Assembly (NCBI GenBank): GCA_017626355.1
Contig: JAGAIY010000020.1
Coordinates: forward strand, 55,264 to 119,263
Reading direction: 5' to 3'
Origin: Bacteroidales bacterium
GTDB lineage: Bacteria > Bacteroidota > Bacteroidia > Bacteroidales > UBA932
Length of the DNA stretch: 64,000 nucleotides
Numbering within the stretch: the first letter of the stretch is position 1; each line of letters begins with the position of its first letter. This document shows, in pieces, positions 25,823 through 35,391 of this stretch. The notes under the pieces are model-generated. The model saw only the letters and a list, made by a program, of their open reading frames with translations, did not search any database and was not told where the DNA came from. The position numbers were made by a program, and so were the translations under genes.

Positions 25823-25890
25823 GATTCCCGGTCAGGCCGGGAATGACGTTGGTGAGGGGGAATGACGTTGGTGAGGGGGGGGGAATGGCG
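25823..25890. repeat. GGGAATGACG repeats upstream of thyA
   Basis: GATTCCCGGTCAGGCC is followed by GGGAATGACGTTGGTGAGG-type units at 25839 and 25858 and a variant GGGAATGGCG at 25881. It fills the gap between the galM stop and the thyA start and has the same orientation as the block at 24947-25008. Confidence 0.75.
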
Positions 25891-26943
25891 TTACTGACGG
25901 ACTCCGAAGGCGAAGATGATGGCCTGCTCGTAAACTTCTCCCGGACGGAGGACAGGTGACGGATAGTCAGCCTTGTTCGGAGCATCCGGATAGTTCTGAC
26001 ACTCTATCGCAACGCCTGTATAGTCCTCATAGACATGGCCGTTCTTGCCCTCAGGGCAGCCTGAAAGCCAGTTTCCGGTATAGACCTGCACTCCTGGCTG
26101 GGTTGTGTGGATGGTAAGGACTCGGCCGCTTTCAGGAGCATGAAGCTCGCCGCATTCCTGAAGCTGACCAGGCTCCGCTCCGTCGATCACCCAGCAATGG
26201 TCATAGCCCTTGCCGATCTTAAGCGGTTCGAAATCAGCCTTGATGTCCTGGCCTATAGGTTTCGCGTTTACGAAGTCCATAGGGGTGCCGGCTACAGGTT
26301 CGCTGTCGCCGAGAGGAATCTGGGTCGGATCTGTCGGAAGATATTCCGAAGCGTTGAGTCTGAGGATATGACCGAGGATGTCGCCGTTTCCTTCACCATT
26401 GAGGTTGAAATATGCATGGTTGGTGAGATTGATCACGGTAGGAGCATCAGACTCTGCTGTGAGGGTGAGACGAAGCTCGTTCTCCTCTGTCCAGTCGTAA
26501 CGCGCGACTGTCTTTACAGCTCCTGGATAGCCCTGTTCGCCATCTTCAGAAAAATAAAGGAACTCCACACCGCCTTCATGCTCACGGCTTTCCCATACCT
26601 TGTTCTGGAAACCCTCTGGGCCGCCGTGAAGATGGTTAGGGCCGTTGTTTATCGGAAGGGTATATTCCTTGCCGTCAAGCTCGAACTTTCCGAGGGCCAC
26701 ACGATTGGCATATCTGCCTGGAACCTTTCCTGCGCACGGGCCGTCACCGAAATAGCTTTCAGCAACAGGATAGCCGAGCACCACATCCGCCATCTTACCG
26801 TCCTTGTCCGGCACGACAACCGAAACGATTCCTGCGCCTACGCTCGAAAGCTGAACATATGCACCGCTCTGATTCTTAAGTGTATAGAGATAGATTTCCT
26901 TACCGCATGAGGTCTTGCCCCACAGTTCCTTTGTGATTTCCAT
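25891..26943 (-). CDS. galM: Aldose 1-epimerase (galactose mutarotase)
   Basis: Interconverts alpha and beta anomers of aldoses, feeding the alpha form to GalK. 350 residues from ATG 26943, chosen because a -7/-33 promoter pair lies just upstream and a longer frame would overlap it. GRYANRVALGKFELDG and NHLHGGPEGFQNKVWE include the first active-site His. NLTNHAYFNLNG gives the second His (catalytic acid) and VAIECQNYPDAPN the catalytic Glu. No signal peptide is visible, so it is cytoplasmic. galK is about 19 kb away. Confidence 0.93.
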   Translation of the reverse strand: MEITKELWGKTSCGKEIYLYTLKNQSGAYVQLSSVGAGIVSVVVPDKDGKMADVVLGYPVAESYFGDGPCAGKVPGRYANRVALGKFELDGKEYTLPINNGPNHLHGGPEGFQNKVWESREHEGGVEFLYFSEDGEQGYPGAVKTVARYDWTEENELRLTLTAESDAPTVINLTNHAYFNLNGEGNGDILGHILRLNASEYLPTDPTQIPLGDSEPVAGTPMDFVNAKPIGQDIKADFEPLKIGKGYDHCWVIDGAEPGQLQECGELHAPESGRVLTIHTTQPGVQVYTGNWLSGCPEGKNGHVYEDYTGVAIECQNYPDAPNKADYPSPVLRPGEVYEQAIIFAFGVRQ

Positions 26944-26975
26944 AAGTCTTGTGTTTTTGTTTTCGAAATAATCTT

Positions 26976-27007
26976 CAAAAATACACAACATATTTGATTT
27001 TGACAAA
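26976..27007 (-). promoter_or_regulatory. galM promoter (Bacteroidetes sigma-AB type)
   Basis: On the minus strand TATTTTTG (26983-26976) fits TAnnTTTG and TTTG (27007-27004) lies 20 bases upstream, the expected -33/-7 spacing. The -7 element ends 32 bases before the galM ATG. Confidence 0.6.
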
Positions 27008-27013
27008 AGAATA

Positions 27014-27064
27014 TCAACCACCCCGTCCGGAAGGACTCAGCCAGGGGTGGTTGACGTTGAGCGT
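27014..27064 (-). terminator. Hairpin ending the fimbrial operon
   Basis: Eleven-base arms TCAACCACCCC (27014-27024) and GGGGTGGTTGA (27054-27064) surround a loop that can itself pair (GTCC/GGAC). It lies downstream of the last fimbrial gene and just before the galM promoter. Confidence 0.65.
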
Positions 27065-27122
27065 AGTATTGAATGTTGTTGGCTGCTTTGTTAATTCAGA
27101 AGAGCCTCATCCCTCAGGGCGA

Positions 27123-30100
27123 TCAGTTGGTCTGAGTCGGTGTAAGCACAAGATCCGGACTCTTGAAGAGATCCTCGAGGGACTTGACCTTCACCGAGTA
27201 ATGTACTCCTCCAGCATTGTATTCGAACATGATCTCGTCTGTATTCCAGTTGAAATCGTATTCGGCACGAAGACGAAGTTCATAGTGGCCGTCCGATGTG
27301 ATTGTCATCGAACCGATTCGGGTTCCGTCGTATGTCCTTTCCATCGGAACGAAGGATCTTACAGGAACAGCTGTCGCTGAGGCATTGTCCGCTCCGAAAC
27401 GGATTGTTCCAGCTATGGACTCGTTGGTAAGTCTGAAGGTCTTGGTATAGAACCTCACTTCCTCCTGCTGCGAGCTTATCACGATATCTCCTGCGCTTAC
27501 GATGTTCCTGGTCTTGAAAGGAATGACCTTTCTTTCACCGGCCTGGTCGGCAGTGTATGTGTCTGTCTTGTTCAGATAAGTATGCGTACTGTTATCCGTT
27601 ATTGCAGCTTCTTCTGCGCCATGATCTCTTTCCTCTTCACGGGAAGCATCCACCTTGTAGACGAATCTGCCCGGTACAGAAGGATCCGCTGCGATCTTTC
27701 CTGCAAGATATGGAGGCAGATCTCCAAGTTCGAGCATAGGAGCATCTATGTAGATTTCAAAAGATCTTCCGAAAGGATCAACCGAAAGCTGCTCGGAAGC
27801 CGCTGCAGTCTGGATCTGAGACATGAAGCTGGTGACATCGAACTCGATGACCGCATCGCGACCCACACCGTACTGAACGGTAACATTGTCGACTACTTCC
27901 TCATTCTGTCCTGAAACGATGGTTCCGTTGCCGTTGAACTCTGCCGCAAAGTGGAACGGATGGAAGGTTGCAAGCTCGAATACGGCCGAACGGTAAGGCG
28001 CACTCGCGCTGGTTCCGCTTCCCTTTACTGAAGGCTGGCCCGCAGGATTCGAAGCGATACGTACGACTTCGTTTGCATCCGAAGAATTTGTAACCATATG
28101 GAAGGTTGCACCATAATCAGTAGTAAGATTACCTTTTGGTACGAATCCATGTACACGTCCTCCGGTCGACCAGTAAGCCTCATTGATAGCATGGAAATCA
28201 AAGTACTTGGTATCTGTCGTTTGATCATTATGATCGAGATAGTTCGAGTAGAAAAGGAACTCGTCACCACTACCCGGAGCCACAGCCGTATAAGACTTTA
28301 CCGTATGGTCTGTATTCCAGACAATATCCTTTCCAAGATGTGTAGGGAACTCAACCAAAGCACCCTTCTTTGCAGGAACGAGGTAGAAGTAAATAACATC
28401 GTCCGCAGGCTGTGCCGCAACATATGAACGGAGATTGTGCAGAAGGATGTACTGGTCCGCCTGATTCTGGAAGGTCGAGATCTTTGTCATAGGCTCGAAA
28501 TGCTCGGCCTCGATAGTCACTTCAATCTGAGCTGCAGTTTCATGCGAAAGGATAGTCTCAAGGTAAAGTCTCTGAGTACCAGGATCATCCACAGTAAGGA
28601 CATACTTATATCCTATAGGCTCAGCACCTGTTGCCGGAGTGAAGACATCCGCTCCGTGATTCTCATAGACAGGCTTTCCATAGCGCTCATCGTCCTGCCT
28701 GATGACCGGAAGGGTCATTCCTGACTCGTTTCTTACATCAAGGTCGTTCACCGATACGAGAACTTCCATAGGGAACAACTCTGCAGGGAAGGTCTCCGGG
28801 ATGTTGAACATCATCGTCACTTTTTCACCTGTGTCTGTTCCGTAGACATTGGTAGTAATCCATGCCGGCTCGAAGTTCTGGGTCTTCAATGTTGTGACCT
28901 TTATCTTTCTCTGGAGGGTTCCGTACTTCACGAGAAGGGTTCCTTCGCGCACAACGTCATCATTACCGAACTCATTCAGATTTATGGTAACAGTACCGTT
29001 ACCTGAAGAATAAGAATTGGTAAAGCCATACTCTGCAACGTTATTGCCGTCAAGCCATGACACTGCAGGAGCTTCACTGCCTGCCAATGCCGAACCGTCT
29101 GCCTGCCTCAGGGTATACTTGAGGTCAAGGGTCCTGGTCGAAGGATCACTTACAACCACATGAGTCTGATCGACCGTAAGCTGATAGCCGTTACCTATCA
29201 CTGTCTTGATGTCATCGGAAATCGAAAGCCATACGTTGTTTGTCGCAGGAGCTGTGAGAGCATCTGCAAATGAGTCCTGACCATATGAAAGAGGACCGGC
29301 TATGTTGATGACATACGAATGGTTACGCATTACAGGGATGAATTCGCCATCCTGGTCCATAAGCATCACGCGATAATACTTTGCATTCGCATCACGGATG
29401 ATGACGCTTACAGGATCGTCAGATGTGTTCTCGCATTCGAAGACATACTGATATGGCTCGGAAGCTATAGTACGGGTGTCATTGATGTCCGAAAGCTTCG
29501 ATTCGTCATGAGGAAGGGTCACGAAGATACGCTGAGGATTTCCTGTATATGTAGGAACGACCCAGCCTTCTGTGTCACTGTACGGAGCAACTGTTCCGAA
29601 AGCGTTTGTATTCACTGCAGCAAAGCCTGTTATAGCAACCGAATGCTGAGGGTTCTCTCCGATAGATATTCTCGCATGGTTCCTGACAAGGGTCACTGTT
29701 CCTTCAGCCTTAAGCTGTTCTGCAAATGATCCTGTACCTGAAGCATCCTTCACGAAACGCGCCCAGTAGATCATCATTCCCGACGATCCTTCCATGGCCG
29801 AAAGCACTTCAGTCTCGGTTTTTGCGATGAAGCTGCTCTCAGGGAAGAGGCTCATGTTCTGATTCGCAACGAAATGGATCCTGTCCGTATGCTCCGGAAT
29901 CACAGCATCAAACTTTCCGCTGAGCGAAGGAGTACCTGAATCCGGTGTCAGGGTTGCAGAAACGGTCGAGAGGAAGAGTCCGCGCGAATCGAAGCAGAAA
30001 AGGGTCATGTTGCTGATGTCCTCACCATCGGGATCCACCACCTTTGTCTTCACTTCCGTCATGTCAGGAACCTCAGCAGAGAAGCTGACGCGGACATAAC

Positions 30101-30209
30101 CATCCTGAACCGGATCATTCGGGGTATCCAGAATGACTGGTTCCTGGCAGGATGCGAAGCTCAGAAGAAGGGTCGCAAGAAGACCGGTTATGCTAATATT
30201 TCTTTTCAT
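27123..30209 (-). CDS. Large fimbrial accessory lipoprotein (Mfa-like)
   Basis: 1028 residues with lipoprotein signal (LLLSFASC). The N-terminal part (GYVRVSFSAEVPDMTEVKTK...NMTLFCFDSRGLFLS...AVIPEHTDRIHFVANQN) resembles the fimbrillin-type beta-sandwich. 'MTxVKTK' followed by a 'V.LFCFD' strand and a strand ending in 'VANQN' recurs in FimA/Mfa1-class proteins. The long remainder is beta-rich with several repeated immunoglobulin-like stretches. It is the last gene of the minus-strand fimbrial operon, 66 bases after the gene upstream, and is followed by a hairpin. It is likely a tip or accessory adhesin of a type V pilus; the exact family (DUF4906-like or other) is uncertain. Confidence 0.7.
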   Translation of the reverse strand: MKRNISITGLLATLLLSFASCQEPVILDTPNDPVQDGYVRVSFSAEVPDMTEVKTKVVDPDGEDISNMTLFCFDSRGLFLSTVSATLTPDSGTPSLSGKFDAVIPEHTDRIHFVANQNMSLFPESSFIAKTETEVLSAMEGSSGMMIYWARFVKDASGTGSFAEQLKAEGTVTLVRNHARISIGENPQHSVAITGFAAVNTNAFGTVAPYSDTEGWVVPTYTGNPQRIFVTLPHDESKLSDINDTRTIASEPYQYVFECENTSDDPVSVIIRDANAKYYRVMLMDQDGEFIPVMRNHSYVINIAGPLSYGQDSFADALTAPATNNVWLSISDDIKTVIGNGYQLTVDQTHVVVSDPSTRTLDLKYTLRQADGSALAGSEAPAVSWLDGNNVAEYGFTNSYSSGNGTVTINLNEFGNDDVVREGTLLVKYGTLQRKIKVTTLKTQNFEPAWITTNVYGTDTGEKVTMMFNIPETFPAELFPMEVLVSVNDLDVRNESGMTLPVIRQDDERYGKPVYENHGADVFTPATGAEPIGYKYVLTVDDPGTQRLYLETILSHETAAQIEVTIEAEHFEPMTKISTFQNQADQYILLHNLRSYVAAQPADDVIYFYLVPAKKGALVEFPTHLGKDIVWNTDHTVKSYTAVAPGSGDEFLFYSNYLDHNDQTTDTKYFDFHAINEAYWSTGGRVHGFVPKGNLTTDYGATFHMVTNSSDANEVVRIASNPAGQPSVKGSGTSASAPYRSAVFELATFHPFHFAAEFNGNGTIVSGQNEEVVDNVTVQYGVGRDAVIEFDVTSFMSQIQTAAASEQLSVDPFGRSFEIYIDAPMLELGDLPPYLAGKIAADPSVPGRFVYKVDASREEERDHGAEEAAITDNSTHTYLNKTDTYTADQAGERKVIPFKTRNIVSAGDIVISSQQEEVRFYTKTFRLTNESIAGTIRFGADNASATAVPVRSFVPMERTYDGTRIGSMTITSDGHYELRLRAEYDFNWNTDEIMFEYNAGGVHYSVKVKSLEDLFKSPDLVLTPTQTN

Positions 30210-30275
30210 AGTTCTTAGTTTTTCTCAATACTACTTTCTGTTGTCATGGTGAGGGCTTAGCCCTTAAGTGTTCTA

Positions 30276-32789
30276 TCAATATGCGTCGCGTACGCAGCGG
30301 ACAGCGGTATTGTCATTTGTTGTTGTACTCATGGTGTTGGAAACATAATAATTACCATCATCTGTATAAGCACACCAGTAACGTTTTCCAGAAAGGACTT
30401 CAGCCATTGCATCGCTTACATATTGATGCTGGATGATGATTTCAACCTCGGCAGCTGTCGGTAATCGCCAGTCTGAATAAATCTTTTTATTACCATCCAT
30501 ATCCTCCTGAGTAACCTCCACATACTGCTCACAATGTGATTTTGCTTCCTCTACAGATCCTGGAGACGTAGTCGCTCCTAACTGAGATGCAATCATAAAT
30601 GAAGGAGATACAAGTTTTGCGTTATCTGAAGTACTTTGAGTATATCCATCAGCATCGAGTCGAGGCACAGCCACTGTATAAAGAGAAGATGTCGCTGTTA
30701 CATGAACATGGTACATACGATGGTTTGTAAGATCACCATAATTGATATGCTCTACAGAATTTAGATTCCAATAAAAATAATCAATTTCATTATTCTGAGA
30801 ATCATATACTTTAGACTGAAATCTTCTGCTTCCATATCCATCCTCTATATGATAGCTCCATGTATTGGAATTCTTGTCATACCCACTACATGCATTAACA
30901 CCTGTACCAGGAGTCTCATATGTAGTTCCTCCAAAATCATCGCGATAAGAATACCACCCATGTTCATTTGTAATATAGAGCGTAGGATACTGTGACACGG
31001 TAAATTCTTCAGTTAATCCACCCTGATTGACAACTTTGAATTTCAAATAACGTATCGCATTACTATGAGAGTTTCCTTGCAAAGTTTCAAATCTTTCATA
31101 ATATTCATCTCTTGCCTTATGAGACTGAACTGCAACATTGTATTCTGCAAGAGCAGCTTGATATTCAGCTATTTTTGACTGCTTGTCTTCTGAAGACATC
31201 TCATTCCAATTATTATATAACTCCATCGCTGAATCCCACTCTGCCTGCGTTTCCTCATCACTACTCCAGTCGCGCCAACCACCTGTTATTCTTCTGCTAC
31301 GATATTGAAAAGTTATAGTTCCATCAGCATTTTCAACATACTGATACTGCATTCTATTAGTATCATTCTTTAAATAATCCTTAGGATCCGGAGCTTCGGT
31401 TATCTCAGGATTAACAGGTACCGGAGGCACTGGTAAAACAGTTGGAGGGTTACCTATTTGAGCAATAATATCAGCATCAGATAGACCTACGAATGGGGAA
31501 ATTATCGTAATACCTCCATTCAGGACTCCAACTTCAGCCTCAGCCTCAATATGATCGTATACATTATATTTATCCGTAACTGACAGATCCACTCTCTGGT
31601 CAAGATAGTTATAGTAATAAGCCTCCAGAAGTTCTATCTCTGTTATCTCTGATGAAGAGGCAAATTCAAGAGTACTGTTATCCTCATTGACATTGTACAT
31701 GTCGACATGGTTGGTATTAAGCTGGAGGTATGCAGGCTTATTCGCATCGTCTCCCACTGTCACGCCCACTTCATTCCATTCCTCAACATTATAAATCAGA
31801 TCGTCCAGTTCCTGAGGGTTGTCGGGACTGATGGCTCCGAGGGCATTTACAGTCACTGTCGCTGTATAAATGTGGTTTCTGTCGAAACTGCTGGTCTGGC
31901 TTACAGGAATCTTGTACCAGTTGTTCTCACTGAAACCTTCGGCTGTTGTATTCACAGGAATATTGACAACAAGACTGGCCTCCTTGTCATGGATACTCTG
32001 ATCCTTCCAGTCATATTCGTAGGCATATGCCGTTACGGTTATGACATTCTCACCCCATACGAAATTCTTGTTCTGAGGGGCCGGAGACGGGGTCTCAAGG
32101 GTCGGATTGATCGGATATCCGTCGATCACTGTAGTTGACACAGGCGTGTTTCTCATGTAGTATGCAGCCTTTGCTGTCTGGTCTCCGGTAGCAAATGAGA
32201 TATCCGTTCCCTTATTGATGGTAACTACCACCTTTGCAGCCGCACGGCGGAAAGTCGCCTTGAGATAGGTGCTGTTGCTCATCACTCCATCGTAAAGAAC
32301 AACTGTTCCCGGTGTCTGAGGCTCGGCGTCACCTGTATAGGCCACTGCGTCCATAAGGAAATGGTGCGGAGTATCGCCACTGTTCGCATACAGGATTCCG
32401 CTGTCTTCCTGAACCATCTCACGGAGAGCATCAAGATCAGCAAGCCCGTTGAAGACAGAAGCATCAGCACTGCCGTTGGCTACGAGATATACATAGTATC
32501 CTGCATCTGCTGTGAAAGAAGACCTTTTGGCAGCAAGAGTGAAAGAGCTGTTTCCGCCGTTGACTACCCTCTCATGATGAACCTTAACCTCGGAAGCATT
32601 GAAAATGAGCACATCCACATGGTCGACATAGGCTTCGGCCTCTGTGTCAGCCGCCTTGGTCATAGCCGCTCCATCGAAGGTAAGAACGATGTCGTCATTC
32701 CCCACAGGCTCCACCATATCCTCCTGAAAGCAGGATACTGCGGTCAGCGGAAGAAGGCAGCAGATTATATATTTCAAATATTTGTTCAT
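30276..32789 (-). CDS. Fimbrial tip-like lipoprotein with C-terminal WRLPT...AVRCVRD domain
   Basis: 837 residues from ATG 32789, chosen for its lipoprotein signal (YIICCLLPLTAVSC). Residues ~20-330 resemble Mfa-like fimbrillin (IVLTFDGAAMTKAADTEAEAYVDHVDVLIFNAS, YYVYLVANGS). The final ~90 residues (DWRLPTAAEVEIII...GKRYWCAYTDDGNYYVSN...TAVRCVRD) look like the DUF1566/FGE-type module often found at the ends of Bacteroidales fimbrial tip proteins. From about residue 365 to the end the DNA is clearly richer in A+T than the N-terminal third and than the neighbouring genes, suggesting the distal domain was exchanged. It is 20 bases after the upstream gene, so cotranscribed. Confidence 0.72.
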   Translation of the reverse strand: MNKYLKYIICCLLPLTAVSCFQEDMVEPVGNDDIVLTFDGAAMTKAADTEAEAYVDHVDVLIFNASEVKVHHERVVNGGNSSFTLAAKRSSFTADAGYYVYLVANGSADASVFNGLADLDALREMVQEDSGILYANSGDTPHHFLMDAVAYTGDAEPQTPGTVVLYDGVMSNSTYLKATFRRAAAKVVVTINKGTDISFATGDQTAKAAYYMRNTPVSTTVIDGYPINPTLETPSPAPQNKNFVWGENVITVTAYAYEYDWKDQSIHDKEASLVVNIPVNTTAEGFSENNWYKIPVSQTSSFDRNHIYTATVTVNALGAISPDNPQELDDLIYNVEEWNEVGVTVGDDANKPAYLQLNTNHVDMYNVNEDNSTLEFASSSEITEIELLEAYYYNYLDQRVDLSVTDKYNVYDHIEAEAEVGVLNGGITIISPFVGLSDADIIAQIGNPPTVLPVPPVPVNPEITEAPDPKDYLKNDTNRMQYQYVENADGTITFQYRSRRITGGWRDWSSDEETQAEWDSAMELYNNWNEMSSEDKQSKIAEYQAALAEYNVAVQSHKARDEYYERFETLQGNSHSNAIRYLKFKVVNQGGLTEEFTVSQYPTLYITNEHGWYSYRDDFGGTTYETPGTGVNACSGYDKNSNTWSYHIEDGYGSRRFQSKVYDSQNNEIDYFYWNLNSVEHINYGDLTNHRMYHVHVTATSSLYTVAVPRLDADGYTQSTSDNAKLVSPSFMIASQLGATTSPGSVEEAKSHCEQYVEVTQEDMDGNKKIYSDWRLPTAAEVEIIIQHQYVSDAMAEVLSGKRYWCAYTDDGNYYVSNTMSTTTNDNTAVRCVRDAY

Positions 32790-32809
32790 ATTTCTTCGAT
32801 TTTTCCGGG

Positions 32810-34300
32810 TTAATTGTTCTCTATCTGTTTCACTACGATAAGGTCTGCTGTCGAACCTGGTGTAGTCCATTTCAAAGAACCGGATGTTCCGTTGATAAGG
32901 AGGAATTCAGGATCATCTGACCATGTCGGCTTGTACGCGATTCCGAACTGGACGACATTGCCTACATTTTCCGGTTTCCTTGGTATTATCTTGATCGTGT
33001 AGAAGTCTTCCGATGCAGCAACCGGGGTCTGAACCTGTGTTCCATTCTTGTCATAGACCCTTATTTCATAGTCGCTTGCGTTTCCGAAGAAGGTAGGGTT
33101 CCAGGTCTGTCCTGACGGAGCTGTCATCTTGAAGTCCACCGAGAATGCTCCTTCTTCCGTACCTGTGTAATACATGGTCGCTTCACCGCCTGGATTGCTA
33201 TGGTCTCCTGTCTTGAGAACCGGATTCTGATATGTCGGATGCGCAAAATCAAGAGTCCACTGATGGTCGCCTTCCCAGTCCGCAACCACATAGCTCACCT
33301 CGATGCTTCCTTCGCCAGGAGGGAAGGTACAGTATACCTTGTAGTGGGTATTTCTTTCGATCGGAGGCATGTAGACCGAGCCGTTTCCTCCTGTGTACGA
33401 AATGTCGAACACTACGGAGTTGTCTGAATTTGGCATATTCCAGACCGCCGAGCCGTAAGGAACCTCGAAGAAATAATATTCTTCAAACACAGGCATCGGA
33501 GAGGATGCGGTTCCCGTAACCAATATTGTCGAAGAAAGGAAATCAATGCCGGTTCCTGTTGCAGGTATGCTCTGGAGGGTCTCGATAGTCTGAGGGAAAA
33601 GATAACCGTACTGTCTTGTTCCTTTTGCAGGCATCGTGAGGTCGGAAAGGTAGACCTGATCGGCAGAGCCGTCAGGAGCCTGGGCATAGAAAGAAACCTT
33701 TGCAACAGGTCGCTCGAGGTCGAGGTTTACGGTAAATACTCCTTCAGCTTCTGTTCCGTCTGTAATGTAGCTGTGGTCAGTATGACCTTCCGCAGTATTC
33801 TTCTGTGAAGAAACATTTTCCACATTTATAGTGACATCAGCTGTGCCGTACATCGGAAGGCTGCCATCTGATGCTCCGAATGCGCTGATCGCAAAGCTGC
33901 CAAGAGCTGTTTCCGTCGTAGACTCGCTCAGGGCTGTCGTACCGGAAGTGAGGGTCATGCTTGTCTCGTTCGCGATGACATAGAAGTCAAGGTCACAGGT
34001 GCCGGTCTCAGGAAGTCTGAGGTCCATCACGATAGGATCGGAATCCACAGACCCGCTGTAGTAGTGTCCGCTGAGATTTCCATCGCGGAAGGCATAGATA
34101 CGGATGGTGTTGATAGCCTTCTCAGCTTCCGTAGGAGCCTCAGCCTTGGTCATCATCTCTCCAGAAGAGACGTTGACCTGAATCAGCACGCTCTGCAGAT
34201 CCTCCGGCATAGCCATCTTTTCGAAGATGCAACCGGTGGCGAGGAATGCCGCGAAAACCGCCAAAGCCGCCTTGATTATTATGTTGTTTGTCTTCTGCAT
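32810..34300 (-). CDS. Mfa-like minor fimbrillin lipoprotein
   Basis: 496 residues, lipobox FLATGC. The N-terminal region (VLIQVNVSSGEMMTKAEAPTEAEKAINTIRIYAFRDGNLSGHYY...LDFYVIANE) fits the fimbrillin fold. 'MTKA' precedes the first strand, and 'IRIYAF' and 'FYVIANE' are the conserved paired strands. A further beta-rich part (ERPVAKVSFYAQ, NTHYKVYCTF) contains the 'R.T.Y.V.' motif typical of these domains. Twelve bases separate it from the anchor gene upstream. It is probably an adapter or minor pilin between stalk and tip. Its exact position in the fibre is inferred. Confidence 0.72.
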   Translation of the reverse strand: MQKTNNIIIKAALAVFAAFLATGCIFEKMAMPEDLQSVLIQVNVSSGEMMTKAEAPTEAEKAINTIRIYAFRDGNLSGHYYSGSVDSDPIVMDLRLPETGTCDLDFYVIANETSMTLTSGTTALSESTTETALGSFAISAFGASDGSLPMYGTADVTINVENVSSQKNTAEGHTDHSYITDGTEAEGVFTVNLDLERPVAKVSFYAQAPDGSADQVYLSDLTMPAKGTRQYGYLFPQTIETLQSIPATGTGIDFLSSTILVTGTASSPMPVFEEYYFFEVPYGSAVWNMPNSDNSVVFDISYTGGNGSVYMPPIERNTHYKVYCTFPPGEGSIEVSYVVADWEGDHQWTLDFAHPTYQNPVLKTGDHSNPGGEATMYYTGTEEGAFSVDFKMTAPSGQTWNPTFFGNASDYEIRVYDKNGTQVQTPVAASEDFYTIKIIPRKPENVGNVVQFGIAYKPTWSDDPEFLLINGTSGSLKWTTPGSTADLIVVKQIENN

Positions 34301-34312
34301 AAAACGTGTTGA

Positions 34313-35266
34313 TTAGAAAATTGGTTTTACAAGTTCGATGAACCATGTAGGGACTCCGATCGTTATGTCCACGCAGTTCTCATCTCCCGGAGTCGGTGGT
34401 GTCGGTGGATCCGGTGGTGTCGGAGGAGGTACAGGATCCGAGAATTCGATTCTGAACGGAATCAGACACTCATGCTTTTCGGTGTCGATGTAGTCCTTGT
34501 ACTTTGCTATGTGCTCTGCAAAGTTGATCAGGGCCACTTCCGTTCCATCCTCTCCCGTCACTCTCACATAAACATCCTGATGGTTCTTATGTCTCATTAT
34601 GTTATTGACTGCCGTAGTGGTTTCTATGCCATCATGTACGGTTTCCATAACATAGTCTGTCGCCGTGCCCTTCGCTGTGTTGTGGAAGTCGGTCTGCGGA
34701 GATACACCTACAAGTTCGATCTTAGGGTGCTTTCCGACATTTTCAGGAGCATTCACAACCTCGACAAGGATGTCGTAGTGCGAGCTGGCGAAATAGGTAG
34801 TCCGGGTCTCTTCCATCTTGTACTCGCTGAAAGGCTCGATAGGATAGTCGATAGCAGACCAGTAAAGGGAATCGTTGCCGGATACAGTCTCTCCGTTTAT
34901 ATAGTCCTCGGCAGCGAAGGTTATCTTGCTCAAGTCTCTTGAGTCAAGGTTCTCGACCTTTGTTCCATACGCATTGCCCACGCACACGATGCGGTAGTCG
35001 CCCGGCTCGAGCGGAGGGAGCGTAGTCAGCTGCGCATCCACCTCGGCGTCGGTCAGACGTGTCGAGCTGACGCAGTTGCTGTTCTGGTCAAAAACATACA
35101 GGTCGACGCTGCCGATCTTCTGAGGGAAGATATCAGTCGTACCGTCACCGTGATAGCTCAAGGCCAGGCGGTAGATGTTATAGCAATCGCTGTTGTCTTC
35201 TCTGATGCAGGAAGCGGAGAGTCCTCCTACGAGCAAGAGACACATTGCAAGATTTCTTAGTTTCAT
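34313..35266 (-). CDS. Fimbrial anchor subunit, FimB/Mfa2 family
   Basis: 317 residues, lipobox GLSASC. CIREDNSDC followed by YRLALSYHGDGTTDIFPQKIGSVDLYVFDQNSNCV is the typical FimB/Mfa2 N-terminus: a Cys-rich start, then 'v.vyvFd..g'. Mfa2 anchors the pilus in the outer membrane and limits its length. Unusual: after a proline-rich linker (PPPTPPDPPTPPTPGD) the C-terminus carries a strand of the pattern CVDITIGV..W...LV.P.F. The same pattern is found at the C-terminal end of the upstream major fimbrillin. It follows that gene across a 125-base gap with a strong hairpin. Confidence 0.8.
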   Translation of the reverse strand: MKLRNLAMCLLLVGGLSASCIREDNSDCYNIYRLALSYHGDGTTDIFPQKIGSVDLYVFDQNSNCVSSTRLTDAEVDAQLTTLPPLEPGDYRIVCVGNAYGTKVENLDSRDLSKITFAAEDYINGETVSGNDSLYWSAIDYPIEPFSEYKMEETRTTYFASSHYDILVEVVNAPENVGKHPKIELVGVSPQTDFHNTAKGTATDYVMETVHDGIETTTAVNNIMRHKNHQDVYVRVTGEDGTEVALINFAEHIAKYKDYIDTEKHECLIPFRIEFSDPVPPPTPPDPPTPPTPGDENCVDITIGVPTWFIELVKPIF

Positions 35267-35298
35267 AATCTGTATGTTTTTTCAGGTGTTTAATTGTT

Positions 35299-35352
35299 AA
35301 TAAATATCGGAGGGGCGGGCCTGCGGGGCTGACGCCCCTCCATATATTTATT
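35299..35352 (-). terminator. Strong hairpin between major fimbrillin and anchor genes
   Basis: Arms GGAGGGGCG (35309-35317) and CGCCCCTCC (35333-35341) are extended by A/T-rich flanks that also pair (TAAATA / TATTTA). It sits in the 125-base gap after the major subunit, where partial termination or mRNA stabilisation would make major subunit exceed accessory subunits. Confidence 0.65.
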
Positions 35353-35391
35353 GATGTTGTTTCAAAATAATCTTAAAAGTCGTTACAGGCC

